Shown: positions 1 to 8,500 of the stretch, piece by piece
Numbering within the stretch: the first letter of the stretch is position 1
How the letters are laid out: each line of letters begins with the position of its first letter
From: UBA1479 sp002706405
GTDB lineage: Bacteria > Pseudomonadota > Alphaproteobacteria > Rhodospirillales > Casp-alpha2
DNA: 64,000 nt
NCBI GenBank assembly: GCA_963972255.1
Contig: CAXATO010000018.1
Coordinates: 1-64,000, forward strand
Reading direction: 5' to 3'
Notes under the pieces: model-generated
The model's input: only the letters and a program-made list of their open reading frames with translations
What the model was told of the DNA's origin: nothing
The model's database searches: none
Position numbers and translations under genes: made by a program

Positions 1-1248
1 GATCATGATGATGACGTCGCTGATGTTGTTGCGGATGGCGTAGCTGCCGATGATCGTCATGAAGGCGATCGCCGGCACCAGCAGCGCCTTGGGCAGGGTG
101 ATGATGGTCCGATAGGCGTACCGCCCGATGAGCAGCCCCGTGGGCAGCATCAGGATGGTCGCCAGGATCAGGCCCCAGATGAAGGTGTAGACGATCTCGC
201 CCTGATTGGCGAACAGGCTGGGTCCGGTGCGCACGCCCTGAACCAACAGGGCGCCCAGGATCACGGCATCCGGCGGCGTGCCGGGAATGCCGAGCACCAG
301 GGTCGGGATGAAACCGCCGCCGACGGTGGCGTTGTTGGCGGATTCCGAAGCGATGATCCCGCCCGGCTCGCCCTTGCCGTAGGTCTGGCCCGGTTTGGCC
401 GTGCGCTGGGCCTCGGAATAGGACACCAGGCTGGCGATGGAGCCGCCGGCGCCGGGCAGAATGCCGACCACGGTGCCGATCACGGCGGAGCGGATGGCGT
501 TGATCTTATCCCCCCAGAGGTAACGCACGGCTTCGCCCAGGCGGAACCCGCGCGATCCGGAATCGACCTTCAGGTGATGGCCCGGCTGCGCGACCAGGTC
601 GATCAGCACGGGAATGCAGAACAGGCCGATCAGGGCGGCGACGATCTGGATGCCGCTGAGCATGGTCTGCGAGCCGAAGGTCATGCGCACGTCGCCGGCA
701 ACCTCGGCAACCCCGATGCAGGACAAAAGCAGGCCGAGCGCGCCGCCCGCGACGCCTTTGATCAGGCTGCCTTCGGACAGGGCCGCGATCAGCGACAGGC
801 CGAAGATGGCGAGCCAGAAGTATTCGACGGGGCCAAAGGCAAGCGCCACCTGGGACAAGGGAGGGGCCAAGGTCATCAGGGCCACGGCGCCGACCAGGCC
901 GCCGATGACGCTGGCCAGGCAGGCGATCGTGATGGCGTAGTCGCCGTCGCCTTTTTTGGCGAGCGGATAGCCGTCGAAGGTGGTCGCGATGGCGGACGGC
1001 GTGCCCGGCGTGTTGAGAAGGATCGCCGAATAGGCGCCGCCGTAGATGGCGCCCGTGTAGATCGCACCCATCAGAATAAGTGCCGACGAGGTCGGCATGG
1101 CGAAGGTGAGGGGCACGAGTACCGCCACCGACATGGTCGCGGTCAGGCCCGGAATGGCGCCGATCACCGTGCCGGCGACAACGCCGAACAGGGCGAAGGC
1201 CAGATTCAGCGGCGTCAGTGCGGTGAGCAGATGCTCAAACCCTGCCAT
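1..1248 (-). CDS. tctA: TTT transporter large permease TctA (3' end cut by window edge)
   Basis: The frame is open from an ATG at 1248 to the first base of the window, giving 416 residues without a stop, so the C-terminus lies outside. The start MAGFEHLLTALTPLN and the glycine/proline-rich helices GTVIGAIPGLTATMSVAVLVPLTF and NTPGTPSAIATTFDGYPLAKKG are typical of TctA, the roughly 500-residue, 11-12 helix subunit of tripartite tricarboxylate transporters. A second block with GILPGAGGSIASLVSY and ESANNATVGGGFIPTL is the family's internal repeat. A GGAG ribosome site lies 7 bases before the ATG. It follows the binding-protein gene tctC with no tctB between; tctB could lie beyond the edge. The protein is expected in the inner membrane, taking up a carboxylate delivered by TctC. 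Confidence 0.93.
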   Translation of the reverse strand, partial: MAGFEHLLTALTPLNLAFALFGVVAGTVIGAIPGLTATMSVAVLVPLTFAMPTSSALILMGAIYTGAIYGGAYSAILLNTPGTPSAIATTFDGYPLAKKGDGDYAITIACLASVIGGLVGAVALMTLAPPLSQVALAFGPVEYFWLAIFGLSLIAALSEGSLIKGVAGGALGLLLSCIGVAEVAGDVRMTFGSQTMLSGIQIVAALIGLFCIPVLIDLVAQPGHHLKVDSGSRGFRLGEAVRYLWGDKINAIRSAVIGTVVGILPGAGGSIASLVSYSEAQRTAKPGQTYGKGEPGGIIASESANNATVGGGFIPTLVLGIPGTPPDAVILGALLVQGVRTGPSLFANQGEIVYTFIWGLILATILMLPTGLLIGRYAYRTIITLPKALLVPAIAFMTIIGSYAIRNNISDVIIMI

Positions 1249-1307
1249 GAAACGTCTCCGTGGAAATTGGGTTGGGCCGATGATACGGCCCCGGGGTGGT
1301 AAGCGAC

Positions 1308-1336
1308 CACGGGCCGGCCTGAGCGGCCGGCCCGTG
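1308..1336 (-). promoter_or_regulatory. Intercistronic stem-loop between tctC and tctA
   Basis: A perfect 12-bp stem (1308-1319 with 1325-1336) closes a 5-base loop. It is GC-rich and has no T tract after it in the direction of transcription, so full termination is unlikely. Its place just after the tctC stop suits an mRNA-stabilising or partly terminating hairpin that keeps the binding protein more abundant than the permease, as known for other binding-protein-dependent transporters. The role is inferred from position. Confidence 0.6.
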
Positions 1337-1350
1337 ACGGTTTCGGCTGC

Positions 1351-2328
1351 TTACTTCAGCATGCCCGCTTCCTTGGCGGCAGCGGTCACTTCCTCGGCGA
1401 ACTTGGAGAGGAAATCGTCCGCCGACTTGCCGTAGGCGTAATCAACGGGGGCGAAGCCGCCTTCTTCCATCTTCTTGAGGAAGGCCGGGTCTTCGTTGAC
1501 CGCCTTGATCATGGACGTCAGCTTCTGACGGATCGGTTCCGGCGTCGATTTCGGCACGGCGATGCCGCGATAGGCGCCGGAGACGATGTCGATGCCCAGT
1601 TCCTTGAAGGTCGGCACGTCGGGGAAGCGGGGATGGCGCTTTTCCATGGCGACGGCCAGAAGGCGCGTCTTTTCATAGTTGGCGGCCACGGTGGTGAAAG
1701 CCATGGCGGCGGTCACCTGCTTGCCCATCAGGGCGGCGACGCTGGCACCGGTGCCCTTGAAGGGAACGTAGGTGGTCTTGACGCCCGCCAGTTTGTCGAA
1801 CCGGACTTTGGCGAGATGCGGCGCCGTGCCTTTGCCCGATCCGGAGAACAGCATCTTGCCCGGGTTTTCCTTGGCGAACTTGATCAGATCCTGCAGCGTC
1901 TTGAAGGGGCTGTCGTCAGTCACGACGATGGCGTCCGGCGTGTAGTGGAACCAGTACAGCATGGTGATTTCGTCGGTCTTGTAGCCGACGTCTTTCTGCT
2001 GCGGCTGCAGGACGATGTGCGGCAGGTTGACGCCCATCATGGTGTAGCCGTCGCCCTTCAGGGAATTCAGGCCGGACCAGCCCACGGCGCCGCCGGCGCC
2101 CGGTTTATAGGAGATGACCAGGTCCTGGTTGAACTTGTCCTTGAAGAAAGGCTGCTGCATGCGGGCGGTGATGTCGGACTCGCCGCCGGGGCCGAAGGGA
2201 ATGATGTAGCTGATGGGCTTTTCCGGGTATTCGGCCTGGGCGGGCGCGGACAGAGCCGTCATGCCAAGGCCGGCGGCGAACGCCAAGGCGGCCCCCGTCA
2301 TGACGAGAGAGCGTCGGGTGGTCTTCAT
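1351..2328 (-). CDS. tctC: TTT transporter substrate-binding protein TctC (Bug family)
   Basis: This 325-residue periplasmic binding protein starts with a signal peptide: a TRRSLVMTG twin-arginine-like segment, a hydrophobic core, and a likely cut after AQA near residue 32. The mature part opens with YPEKPISYIIPFGPGGESDI, the Bug/TctC ligand-binding loop, and continues with the family segments SGSGKGTAPHLAKV and VPFKGTGASVAALMGKQVTA. Length is normal for the family. An AGGAGG ribosome site (2337-2342) lies 8 bases before the ATG. The gene sits between its regulator gene upstream and tctA downstream. The ligand cannot be read from sequence; the divergent enolase-family enzyme suggests an organic or sugar acid. 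Confidence 0.93.
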   Translation of the reverse strand: MKTTRRSLVMTGAALAFAAGLGMTALSAPAQAEYPEKPISYIIPFGPGGESDITARMQQPFFKDKFNQDLVISYKPGAGGAVGWSGLNSLKGDGYTMMGVNLPHIVLQPQQKDVGYKTDEITMLYWFHYTPDAIVVTDDSPFKTLQDLIKFAKENPGKMLFSGSGKGTAPHLAKVRFDKLAGVKTTYVPFKGTGASVAALMGKQVTAAMAFTTVAANYEKTRLLAVAMEKRHPRFPDVPTFKELGIDIVSGAYRGIAVPKSTPEPIRQKLTSMIKAVNEDPAFLKKMEEGGFAPVDYAYGKSADDFLSKFAEEVTAAAKEAGMLK

Positions 2329-2457
2329 AGTTGTTTCCTCCTGGTGGGGTTGGTGGTCGTCGTTTGATTATTGCTGTTGATTTGGTCTTGGATCGGTTGC
2401 TTTTCTTTGGGACCGTCGGGCCATTGCCCGCGTCCGGTTCGTGCCCGCGCTAAGCGG

Positions 2458-3210
2458 TTATCCCTTATCTCTGTCCGAAGTCGGCGACAAGTCGATTTCG
2501 AGGCTGACCACGTCGCCGCGATAGGTGATTTCGGCAACGTAGATGCAAGTCCCTGATTGGTCGCCGATTGTCCGGCGCACATTGGCGACAGGCGCGCCCA
2601 AGGGAAGGTCCAGGCGTTCGGCTGCTTCCTGGTCGGCGCCGTTGATGGTCAGGGCCTGATGCACCTTGCCGATGGCGATGTCGGGCATGGCGGCCAGCAG
2701 GGGAACGACGATGTTGCTGCGGAATTGATCGGGCGCGCGCAGGTAGATGTCCGCGGCCAGATAGATGTCGATCAGGCAGAACGGTTCGTCGTCGCGGTAA
2801 TGGACGCGCTTGATGTGTTGATAGGCGGTCGCCGGCTTGCCTTCACCGTCCAGAATGCGCGGTTGCCGTTCGGCCGTCTCCACCAGAATCAGCTTGGGCT
2901 GCAGGGGCTCGACCATGCGCACGAAGGATTTCCAGTCGGACGCCAGGGGCAGCCAACGCTGTTCCCGCGGCTCGCACTCGACAAAGGTGCCGAGCCCGTG
3001 GCGGCGTTTGATCAGGCCCTCGGATTCCAAAACCCCGATGGCCTGACGCATGGTCGCGCGGGCCACGCTGAAGCGGCTGGCAAGGTCGTCGATCGCGGGA
3101 AGCTGTTGGCCCAGGGACCACAGGCCAGCCTCGATCTCGCCGCGCAGGGTATTCGCGACCTGGGCGTAGAGCGGCATGGTATGGCGACGGGCGCGGGGCG
3201 GCAGCATCAT
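2458..3210 (-). CDS. GntR-family transcriptional regulator (HutC/UTRA subfamily)
   Basis: A 250-residue regulator. Residues about 12-80 form the GntR winged helix, with LYAQVANTLRGEIEAGLW, then FSVARATMRQAIGVLESEGLIKRRHGLGTFV. Residues about 95-245 look like a UTRA effector domain (KRVHYRDDEPFCLIDIYLA; APVANVRRTIGDQSG). It is transcribed in the same direction as tctC and tctA and divergently from the enolase-family gene, so it probably controls both sides in response to the transported acid. The start is uncertain: ATG codons at 3210 and 3207 give the full protein, and an internal ATG at 3177 (MPLYAQ) would also keep the DNA-binding domain. No strong ribosome site marks either. Confidence 0.88.
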   Translation of the reverse strand: MMLPPRARRHTMPLYAQVANTLRGEIEAGLWSLGQQLPAIDDLASRFSVARATMRQAIGVLESEGLIKRRHGLGTFVECEPREQRWLPLASDWKSFVRMVEPLQPKLILVETAERQPRILDGEGKPATAYQHIKRVHYRDDEPFCLIDIYLAADIYLRAPDQFRSNIVVPLLAAMPDIAIGKVHQALTINGADQEAAERLDLPLGAPVANVRRTIGDQSGTCIYVAEITYRGDVVSLEIDLSPTSDRDKG

Positions 3211-3223
3211 TGTCGATCCGGCG

Positions 3224-3262
3224 TTGCGGTTGCAGTCTGCTGATAATATAGTCGTATGGACT
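3224..3262 (+). promoter_or_regulatory. Candidate promoter and GntR operator for the enolase-superfamily gene
   Basis: TTGCGG (3224-3229) and TATAGT (3247-3252) are 17 bases apart and fit a sigma-70 promoter pointing to the gene at 3292. AGTC-N5-GACT (3250-3262), a short inverted repeat, overlaps the -10 end and expected start point, where a repressor would block transcription. The divergent gntR gene starts 14 bases to the left. This is a pattern match only. Confidence 0.35.
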
Positions 3263-3291
3263 TATGGATGTCTATCACTGAAGGAAAATTC

Positions 3292-4476
3292 ATGGCAAAA
3301 ACCGATCAGCCCGCGCCAGTGGCGGCGCGGCCCTTTCCCGCAGGAAATACGCGCCTGCGCCGCATCGATGCCTGGGCGCTGCGCGTCGCCATCCAGCGGC
3401 CCGTGGAAACATCCTTCGGCATCATGCGCGATCGTCCGGCCGTTTTCGTGCGGGTCGAGGATGCCTCGGGCGCCTTCGGATTCGGTGAGATCTGGTGCAA
3501 TTTTCCCAGCTGCGGTGCCGAGCACCGGGTACGCATGGCCATCGATGAATTGGCCCCGCTGCTGGCCGGACGTGATTTCGCCGCCCCGGCCGACGCCTTC
3601 CGTCATATGTGGGATAGAACCCGCGTGCGTGTGCTGCAAACGGCCGAGCCGGGGCCTTATTCCCAGGCCATCGCCGGCCTCGACATCGCGCTTTGGGATT
3701 TGGCGGCGCGTCAGGCCGGCCGGCCGCTGCGCCACTTCATTGCCGAGGACGCGGCGAATGACGTGCCTGCCTATGCCAGCGGCATCCATATCGGAATCGC
3801 GTTGGACGTCGTGCCCGAGTTCCGCGCCACGGGATTCCGCAATTTCAAGGTCAAGGTCGGGTTCGACACGCCGAAAGACATTGCCGGGGTCAAGGCGCTC
3901 ACCGAAACGATCAAGCCGGGCGAGCGTCTGTTTTCCGATGCCAACCAGGCCTGGAACCTGGATCAGGCCCTGGAATTCGCCCAAGGGGCCCGGGGCCTGC
4001 TCGACTGGCTGGAAGAACCGCTTCGCGCCGACGCGCCGGCGGAAGATTGGGCACGGCTGGCGAAGGAAGGGGGCATCCCGCTTGCCGCCGGAGAGAATTT
4101 CCTGGGCGCCGACGATTTCGACGCGGCCCTGGCCGCCGGATCGCTGACCTATATCCAGCCCGATATGGCCAAATGGGGCGGCGTCACCGGCTGTCTGCCC
4201 GTGGCCCGGACCGTTCGCGCGGGCGGGCGCACCTATTGCCCTCATTACCTGGGCGGCGGGATCGGGCTTCTGGCGTCGGCCAACCTGCTGGCCGCCGTCG
4301 GCGGGCCGGGTTTGCTCGAGGTTGATGCCAACCCGAACCCTCTGCGTTCGGAAATCGCCGACCTGACCATGACCGACGGCCGGATCGACCTGGGGGCCGG
4401 GCCGGGCCTGGGGGTCGAGGCATTACCGGATACCCTGCTGTCTCAAGTGACCCTGCACCAAGCCTGGACGGCCTAG
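3292..4476 (+). CDS. Mandelate racemase/muconate lactonizing-type enolase-superfamily enzyme
   Basis: The ATG at 3292 is preferred over one at 3256 because AAGGA (3281-3285) precedes it by 6 bases, giving 394 residues. The barrel residues of the superfamily are visible: a KxK pair in FKVKVGF, metal ligands in DANQAW, LEEPL and AAGENF, an Asp in PDMAKWGG, and a His in CPHYLGGG. The Asp/His pair with the KxK motif places it in the mandelate-racemase subgroup, whose members remove a proton alpha to a carboxylate to racemise or dehydrate acids. The capping domain is N-terminal (about residues 15-130). It is divergent from gntR and the TTT transporter, so it probably acts on the imported acid. The exact substrate is unknown. 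Confidence 0.88.
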   Translation: MAKTDQPAPVAARPFPAGNTRLRRIDAWALRVAIQRPVETSFGIMRDRPAVFVRVEDASGAFGFGEIWCNFPSCGAEHRVRMAIDELAPLLAGRDFAAPADAFRHMWDRTRVRVLQTAEPGPYSQAIAGLDIALWDLAARQAGRPLRHFIAEDAANDVPAYASGIHIGIALDVVPEFRATGFRNFKVKVGFDTPKDIAGVKALTETIKPGERLFSDANQAWNLDQALEFAQGARGLLDWLEEPLRADAPAEDWARLAKEGGIPLAAGENFLGADDFDAALAAGSLTYIQPDMAKWGGVTGCLPVARTVRAGGRTYCPHYLGGGIGLLASANLLAAVGGPGLLEVDANPNPLRSEIADLTMTDGRIDLGAGPGLGVEALPDTLLSQVTLHQAWTA

Positions 4477-4555
4477 GCAGGGTTTCCACCTGCCCGAAAA
4501 AGCTGGTAAATACACCGGAGAACTGGAAAATAACCGGGCAGGAATTTCAGGGTCC

Positions 4556-5422
4556 ATGGCGCTCAATCCCAAGGTCATCTCGTTCTTCGACGATCGCACC
4601 TTCACCATCACGCATATCGTCACCTGTCCGGAAACGGGCGCCACGGCGGTGATCGATCCCGTGCTCGATTACGACGCGGCAGCCGGGCGGACCTTTCACA
4701 ATAGCGCCGAGGCCGTGATCCATCAGATCGGCCAGGACAGCCTGAGCGTGGACTGGGTGCTGGAAACCCATGTCCATGCCGATCATCTGACTGCGGCCCC
4801 GTTCGTGAAGGATAGCCTGGGCGGCCGCCTGGGCATCGGCGGCAAGGTCGGTCAGGTGCAAGCAGCCTTCAAGAAGATCTTCAATGCCGAGGAATCCTTC
4901 GCCACCGACGGCTCCCAGTTCGACCACCTGTTCGCCGACGGCGAGGAATTCAAGATCGGCAACCTGACGGCGCGGGTCATGCATACGCCGGGCCATACGC
5001 CCGCCTGCGTAACTTATGTGATCGGTGACGCGGCCTTTGTCGGCGATACCCTGTTCGCGCCCGATTACGGCACGGCGCGCTGTGACTTTCCCGGCGGCGA
5101 CGCGCGCCAACTGTACGGCTCGATCCAGAAGATCCTCGCACTACCCGACGAGACGCGCCTGTTCCTGTGCCATGACTACATGCCGGGCGGGCGCGACGTG
5201 GTCATGCGTACGACCGTTGCCGCGCAGAAGGTGGCCAACGTGCATCTGAAGGATTGCAAGGATGCCGAGGCCTTCGCTGCCATGCGCAACGGCCGCGATG
5301 CCAAGCTCTCCATGCCGGCCCTGATCATCCCGTCCGTGCAGGTCAACATGCGCGGTGGCGCCCTGCCGCCGGCGGAAGATAATGGTGTGTCTTACCTGAA
5401 AACGCCCATTAATATATTGTAA
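4556..5422 (+). CDS. Metallo-beta-lactamase-fold hydrolase, ETHE1/persulfide dioxygenase-like
   Basis: A 288-residue metallo-beta-lactamase-fold protein. The metal motif HVHADH (H72, H74, D76, H77), then TPGHTP, VGDTLF and CHDY, matches the ETHE1/glyoxalase-II-like group. The phrase GTARCDFPGGDARQLYGSI and the C-terminal segment NGVSYLKTP are typical of bacterial persulfide dioxygenase-like and Blh proteins, which oxidise glutathione persulfide to sulfite using one iron. No signal peptide, so it is cytosolic. AGGA lies about 12 bases before the ATG. No rhodanese or BigR gene is beside it, so the sulfide role rests on family resemblance only. Confidence 0.83.
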   Translation: MALNPKVISFFDDRTFTITHIVTCPETGATAVIDPVLDYDAAAGRTFHNSAEAVIHQIGQDSLSVDWVLETHVHADHLTAAPFVKDSLGGRLGIGGKVGQVQAAFKKIFNAEESFATDGSQFDHLFADGEEFKIGNLTARVMHTPGHTPACVTYVIGDAAFVGDTLFAPDYGTARCDFPGGDARQLYGSIQKILALPDETRLFLCHDYMPGGRDVVMRTTVAAQKVANVHLKDCKDAEAFAAMRNGRDAKLSMPALIIPSVQVNMRGGALPPAEDNGVSYLKTPINIL

Positions 5423-5575
5423 TAAAAAGATAATTTCCGAACCATATAAATTTTATTCTAATCGTCCGTGACTTTCGCGCCGGCCCGCGCGATCATCCAT
5501 TTTGCCAACAATTAAAAATTTATAACGCACTCTTGAAGGGCGGGGGGAGAGATGCGGCAGGGAGAGTAACAAACG

Positions 5576-7588
5576 ATGAAGGCGCTCAATAACGTCAGGA
5601 TTCTGACGAAGGTTTCGCTTGGCTTTGGTGTGGTCCTGATACTTCTGGTGGTCACCGGCTTGACCGGTGGACTGAACCTGAAGAACGGAGACGCCAATTT
5701 TGGGCGCTACCGGGGCATCGCCACGGAGACCAACCAGGCGGCCCGGGTTCAGGCCAGCCTTCTCGAAACCCAGTTGGAAATCCGAAAATTCCTGAAAAAC
5801 GGGACGGAAGAGTCACTGGAAACCGTGCAGGACCGGGCCCGGACGACCATCCAGCTCAACGATCAGCTGATCAAGATGATCGAAGGGGCGCAGGAAAAGG
5901 CCGTCGCTCAGGAAGTCGGACGCAACCTTTCCAGCTACATCGCCGCCTTTGACGAGGTCGCGGCCCGTCAGGCCCGCATCGACGATCTGGTGCAGAACAG
6001 GATTGACGTCCTGAACCGGGAAATGCGGGACCTCATCGCCGGCATCAAGAAGAAGACCCAGGACGCCATCGACGTGACCGGGGCTTATAACGCTTCGACG
6101 GTGCAGCGCGACCTGTTGCTGATGCTTTTGAACACGGCAACCTTTCTTGTCTCCAACGATCAGGAATCCTTCGACAACGCGCTCAAGGAATCGGCCGCCA
6201 TGAAGGCAAACCAATCGGTCATGGTCGCCGACTTTCTCGAAGAAGACTGGCTCAAGATGTCGGAAGAGCTTGCGGCCAAACACGAGGCATTCATCGCTGC
6301 GCTGCAAGAGGTCTATGAGCACGTGCTGGCCCGCAACGCCGCCATCGAAACGCAACTGGATACCATCGGCCCGGACGTATCCGCCCAGATGGACGAACTG
6401 AAGCTGGGTTTCAAGACGGACCAGGACATTCTGGGCACGGACACCAGCGCCGCCATGCGGCAAGGGCTATTCACCATGGTCAGCGCCGCCGCCGTTGCCC
6501 TGGTTCTCGGGATTGCGGCGGCCTGGGTAATCGGCACGGGCATTTCCCGCCCGATCGGCGCCATCACGCGGGCCATGACGGCACTCGCCCATGGCGACAA
6601 GACCGTCGACATTCCGGGGCGGGATCAGACCGACGAAGTCGGCGACATGGCGCAGGCGGTCGTGGTGTTCAAGGAGAACATGATCAAGGCCGACGAACTT
6701 GCCGCGCGCGAGCAGGAGGAGGCGAAACTGCGTGAGGAACGATCGCACCGTCTGCTCGATCTGACGAGCGGGTTCGACGCCGACGTCACCGAGCTGCTTC
6801 GGGCGCTTGCCGCATCAGCCACGGAAATGGAAACCACGGCCGCCACCATGTCGGAGATCGCCGGCAATACCAATACCCGCGCGGCGACGGTTGCGGGGGC
6901 GGCGGAACAGGCATCGGGCAACGTGCAGACCGTCGCGACGGCGACCGAGGAGTTGTCCAGCTCGATCCAGGAGATCAGCCGGCAGGTCAGCCAGTCGACC
7001 GAAATCGCCGGCCGCGCCGTGGAACAGGCGGCGCAGACGGATCAGCAGGTGCAGGGGCTGGCCGATGCGGCCCAGAAGATCGGGGATGTCATCAACCTGA
7101 TCGCCGATATTGCCGAGCAGACCAACCTGCTGGCGCTCAATGCGACGATCGAAGCCGCCCGCGCCGGTGATGCGGGCAAAGGCTTCGCCGTGGTGGCCAG
7201 CGAGGTCAAGAACCTGGCCAATCAGACGGCAAAGGCAACCGATGAGATCGGCCAGCAGATCGGCGGTATCCAGTCGGAAACGCTGGAGGCCGTGACCGCC
7301 ATCCGCTCCATCACCGACACCATCAAGTCGATCGACGAGATCGCCGCGGCCATCGCGGCGGCGGTCGAACAGCAGGGGGCGGCGACAGGCGAAATCGCGC
7401 GCAATGTCGAGCAAGCCGCCGTTGGCACGCAGGAGGTAACCTCCAACATCATCCAGGTGACGGCGGCGGCGGAGGAAACGGGGACCTCCGCCTCCGAGGT
7501 CAAGCATGTGGCGGCCGATCTCAATCAGAAAGCGGAGCTTCTGCGCGAACAGGTGGAAAGGTTCCTGGCCGATGTCCGCGCGGCCTGA
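5576..7588 (+). CDS. Methyl-accepting chemotaxis protein
   Basis: A 670-residue transmembrane chemoreceptor. TM1 is about residues 11-33; a helical periplasmic sensor of about 260 residues follows, similar in length and repeat pattern to helical-bimodular sensors. TM2 is about 297-320, HAMP about 320-373 (SRPIGAITRAMTALAHGD), and the signalling domain runs to the end with the conserved hairpin tip IADIAEQTNLLALNATIEAA. The C-terminus (FLADVRAA) has no CheR-docking pentapeptide. The gene stands alone, with an AT-rich region before it and no che genes nearby, and is followed by a PAS-domain gene. The ligand is not predictable. Confidence 0.95.
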   Translation: MKALNNVRILTKVSLGFGVVLILLVVTGLTGGLNLKNGDANFGRYRGIATETNQAARVQASLLETQLEIRKFLKNGTEESLETVQDRARTTIQLNDQLIKMIEGAQEKAVAQEVGRNLSSYIAAFDEVAARQARIDDLVQNRIDVLNREMRDLIAGIKKKTQDAIDVTGAYNASTVQRDLLLMLLNTATFLVSNDQESFDNALKESAAMKANQSVMVADFLEEDWLKMSEELAAKHEAFIAALQEVYEHVLARNAAIETQLDTIGPDVSAQMDELKLGFKTDQDILGTDTSAAMRQGLFTMVSAAAVALVLGIAAAWVIGTGISRPIGAITRAMTALAHGDKTVDIPGRDQTDEVGDMAQAVVVFKENMIKADELAAREQEEAKLREERSHRLLDLTSGFDADVTELLRALAASATEMETTAATMSEIAGNTNTRAATVAGAAEQASGNVQTVATATEELSSSIQEISRQVSQSTEIAGRAVEQAAQTDQQVQGLADAAQKIGDVINLIADIAEQTNLLALNATIEAARAGDAGKGFAVVASEVKNLANQTAKATDEIGQQIGGIQSETLEAVTAIRSITDTIKSIDEIAAAIAAAVEQQGAATGEIARNVEQAAVGTQEVTSNIIQVTAAAEETGTSASEVKHVAADLNQKAELLREQVERFLADVRAA

Positions 7589-7683
7589 TGGCCGGCATTC
7601 CCGGTATTGCGACGGTGGTGCGACTTCAGTCTGATTTGTGATACCGTGCCGCAAGACGCATCTTGCATCTTGGGTAATGTGCC

Positions 7684-8223
7684 ATGGCCGACTTCAAGCC
7701 TCACGGCACGCGGCTTTTGTCGCTGCCCCTTGAGGAACTCAAATCCGCCGATCTGATATCGGCCCTGGATCTGTGGCGGAGCTGGTGTGGTGATCGCGTG
7801 GCGCCGGTTTGGGCCGACGTCACCCTGTCCGCCTTTCCCTCTAAGCTTTTGCCGATGACGACGGTGGTCGATGTCATCGATGGCGGCAAGGACTTCAAAT
7901 ACCGCTACTGGGGATCAGACCTGTCTCGCCTGTTCAAGCGGGAAGAAACGGGTCTGTTGTTATCCGAGCATGTGGTCAATCAGTCGGGGCACATCCGTTT
8001 CAGCCAATTCTGGGAAGTGGTCGTCCAGATCCGACCGCTCGTGTTCATGACCATCTTTGAACGGGTCGAAGGGGTCATGGCGGAAAAAGTCAACCTGCGT
8101 CTGCCCGTCGTCGATGAAGCCGGGGCCGTGGACAAGATCATCTCGCTCAGCATCATGGACCGTATCGGCATCCAGGATTTCGATGACCTGAGCGACCATT
8201 GGCAGGTCGAAATCGCCGGTTGA
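7684..8223 (+). CDS. PAS-domain protein of Rhodospirillales type
   Basis: A 179-residue soluble protein with a single PAS-like fold. LWRSWCGDRVAPVWADVTLSAF is followed by DVIDGGKDFKYRYWGSDLSRLFKRE, a pattern common in stand-alone PAS proteins of Rhodospirillales in which a small molecule or cofactor is sensed. It has no output domain, TM segment or signal peptide. It lies 95 bases after the chemoreceptor on the same strand and may share its transcript. A direct link to the receptor is only a guess from position. Confidence 0.72.
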   Translation: MADFKPHGTRLLSLPLEELKSADLISALDLWRSWCGDRVAPVWADVTLSAFPSKLLPMTTVVDVIDGGKDFKYRYWGSDLSRLFKREETGLLLSEHVVNQSGHIRFSQFWEVVVQIRPLVFMTIFERVEGVMAEKVNLRLPVVDEAGAVDKIISLSIMDRIGIQDFDDLSDHWQVEIAG

Positions 8224-8229
8224 CCGCCG

Positions 8230-8487
8230 TCACCCGCCCTTGATCGCGGGGAATACGGTCACCTCGTCACCTTCTGAAAGCGGCACCTCGGCGCGCCCGG
8301 AAATGGGCACGGCGTCCTCGTTCAACATGGTCATGTAGGCTTCGCCGATGCCGTCGGGCAGCTTCAACTGCGTGATCAGGTCTTCCAGGCTGGCGCCGTC
8401 CGCCAGGGTGAACGTGCCGATGCCGTTGCTGTCGAAGCCCGGCGGCGAAAACGGATCCATGGCGATCAGCTTGACCGTGACTTTCAT
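8230..8487 (-). CDS. MoaD/ThiS-family ubiquitin-like sulfur carrier
   Basis: An 85-residue beta-grasp protein ending in GG (VFPAIKGG), the tail that is adenylated and thiocarboxylated in MoaD and ThiS. DGASLEDLITQLKLP and PLSEGDEVTVFPAI are typical of the fold. It starts 13 bases after the stop of the aldehyde oxidoreductase gene on the same strand, so the two are an operon. In other genomes MoaD-like proteins beside AOR-family genes are taken to serve tungstopterin or molybdopterin synthesis. A dedicated role for this copy is inferred from context. Confidence 0.85.
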   Translation of the reverse strand: MKVTVKLIAMDPFSPPGFDSNGIGTFTLADGASLEDLITQLKLPDGIGEAYMTMLNEDAVPISGRAEVPLSEGDEVTVFPAIKGG

Positions 8488-8500
8488 GACCGGCGGCCGA

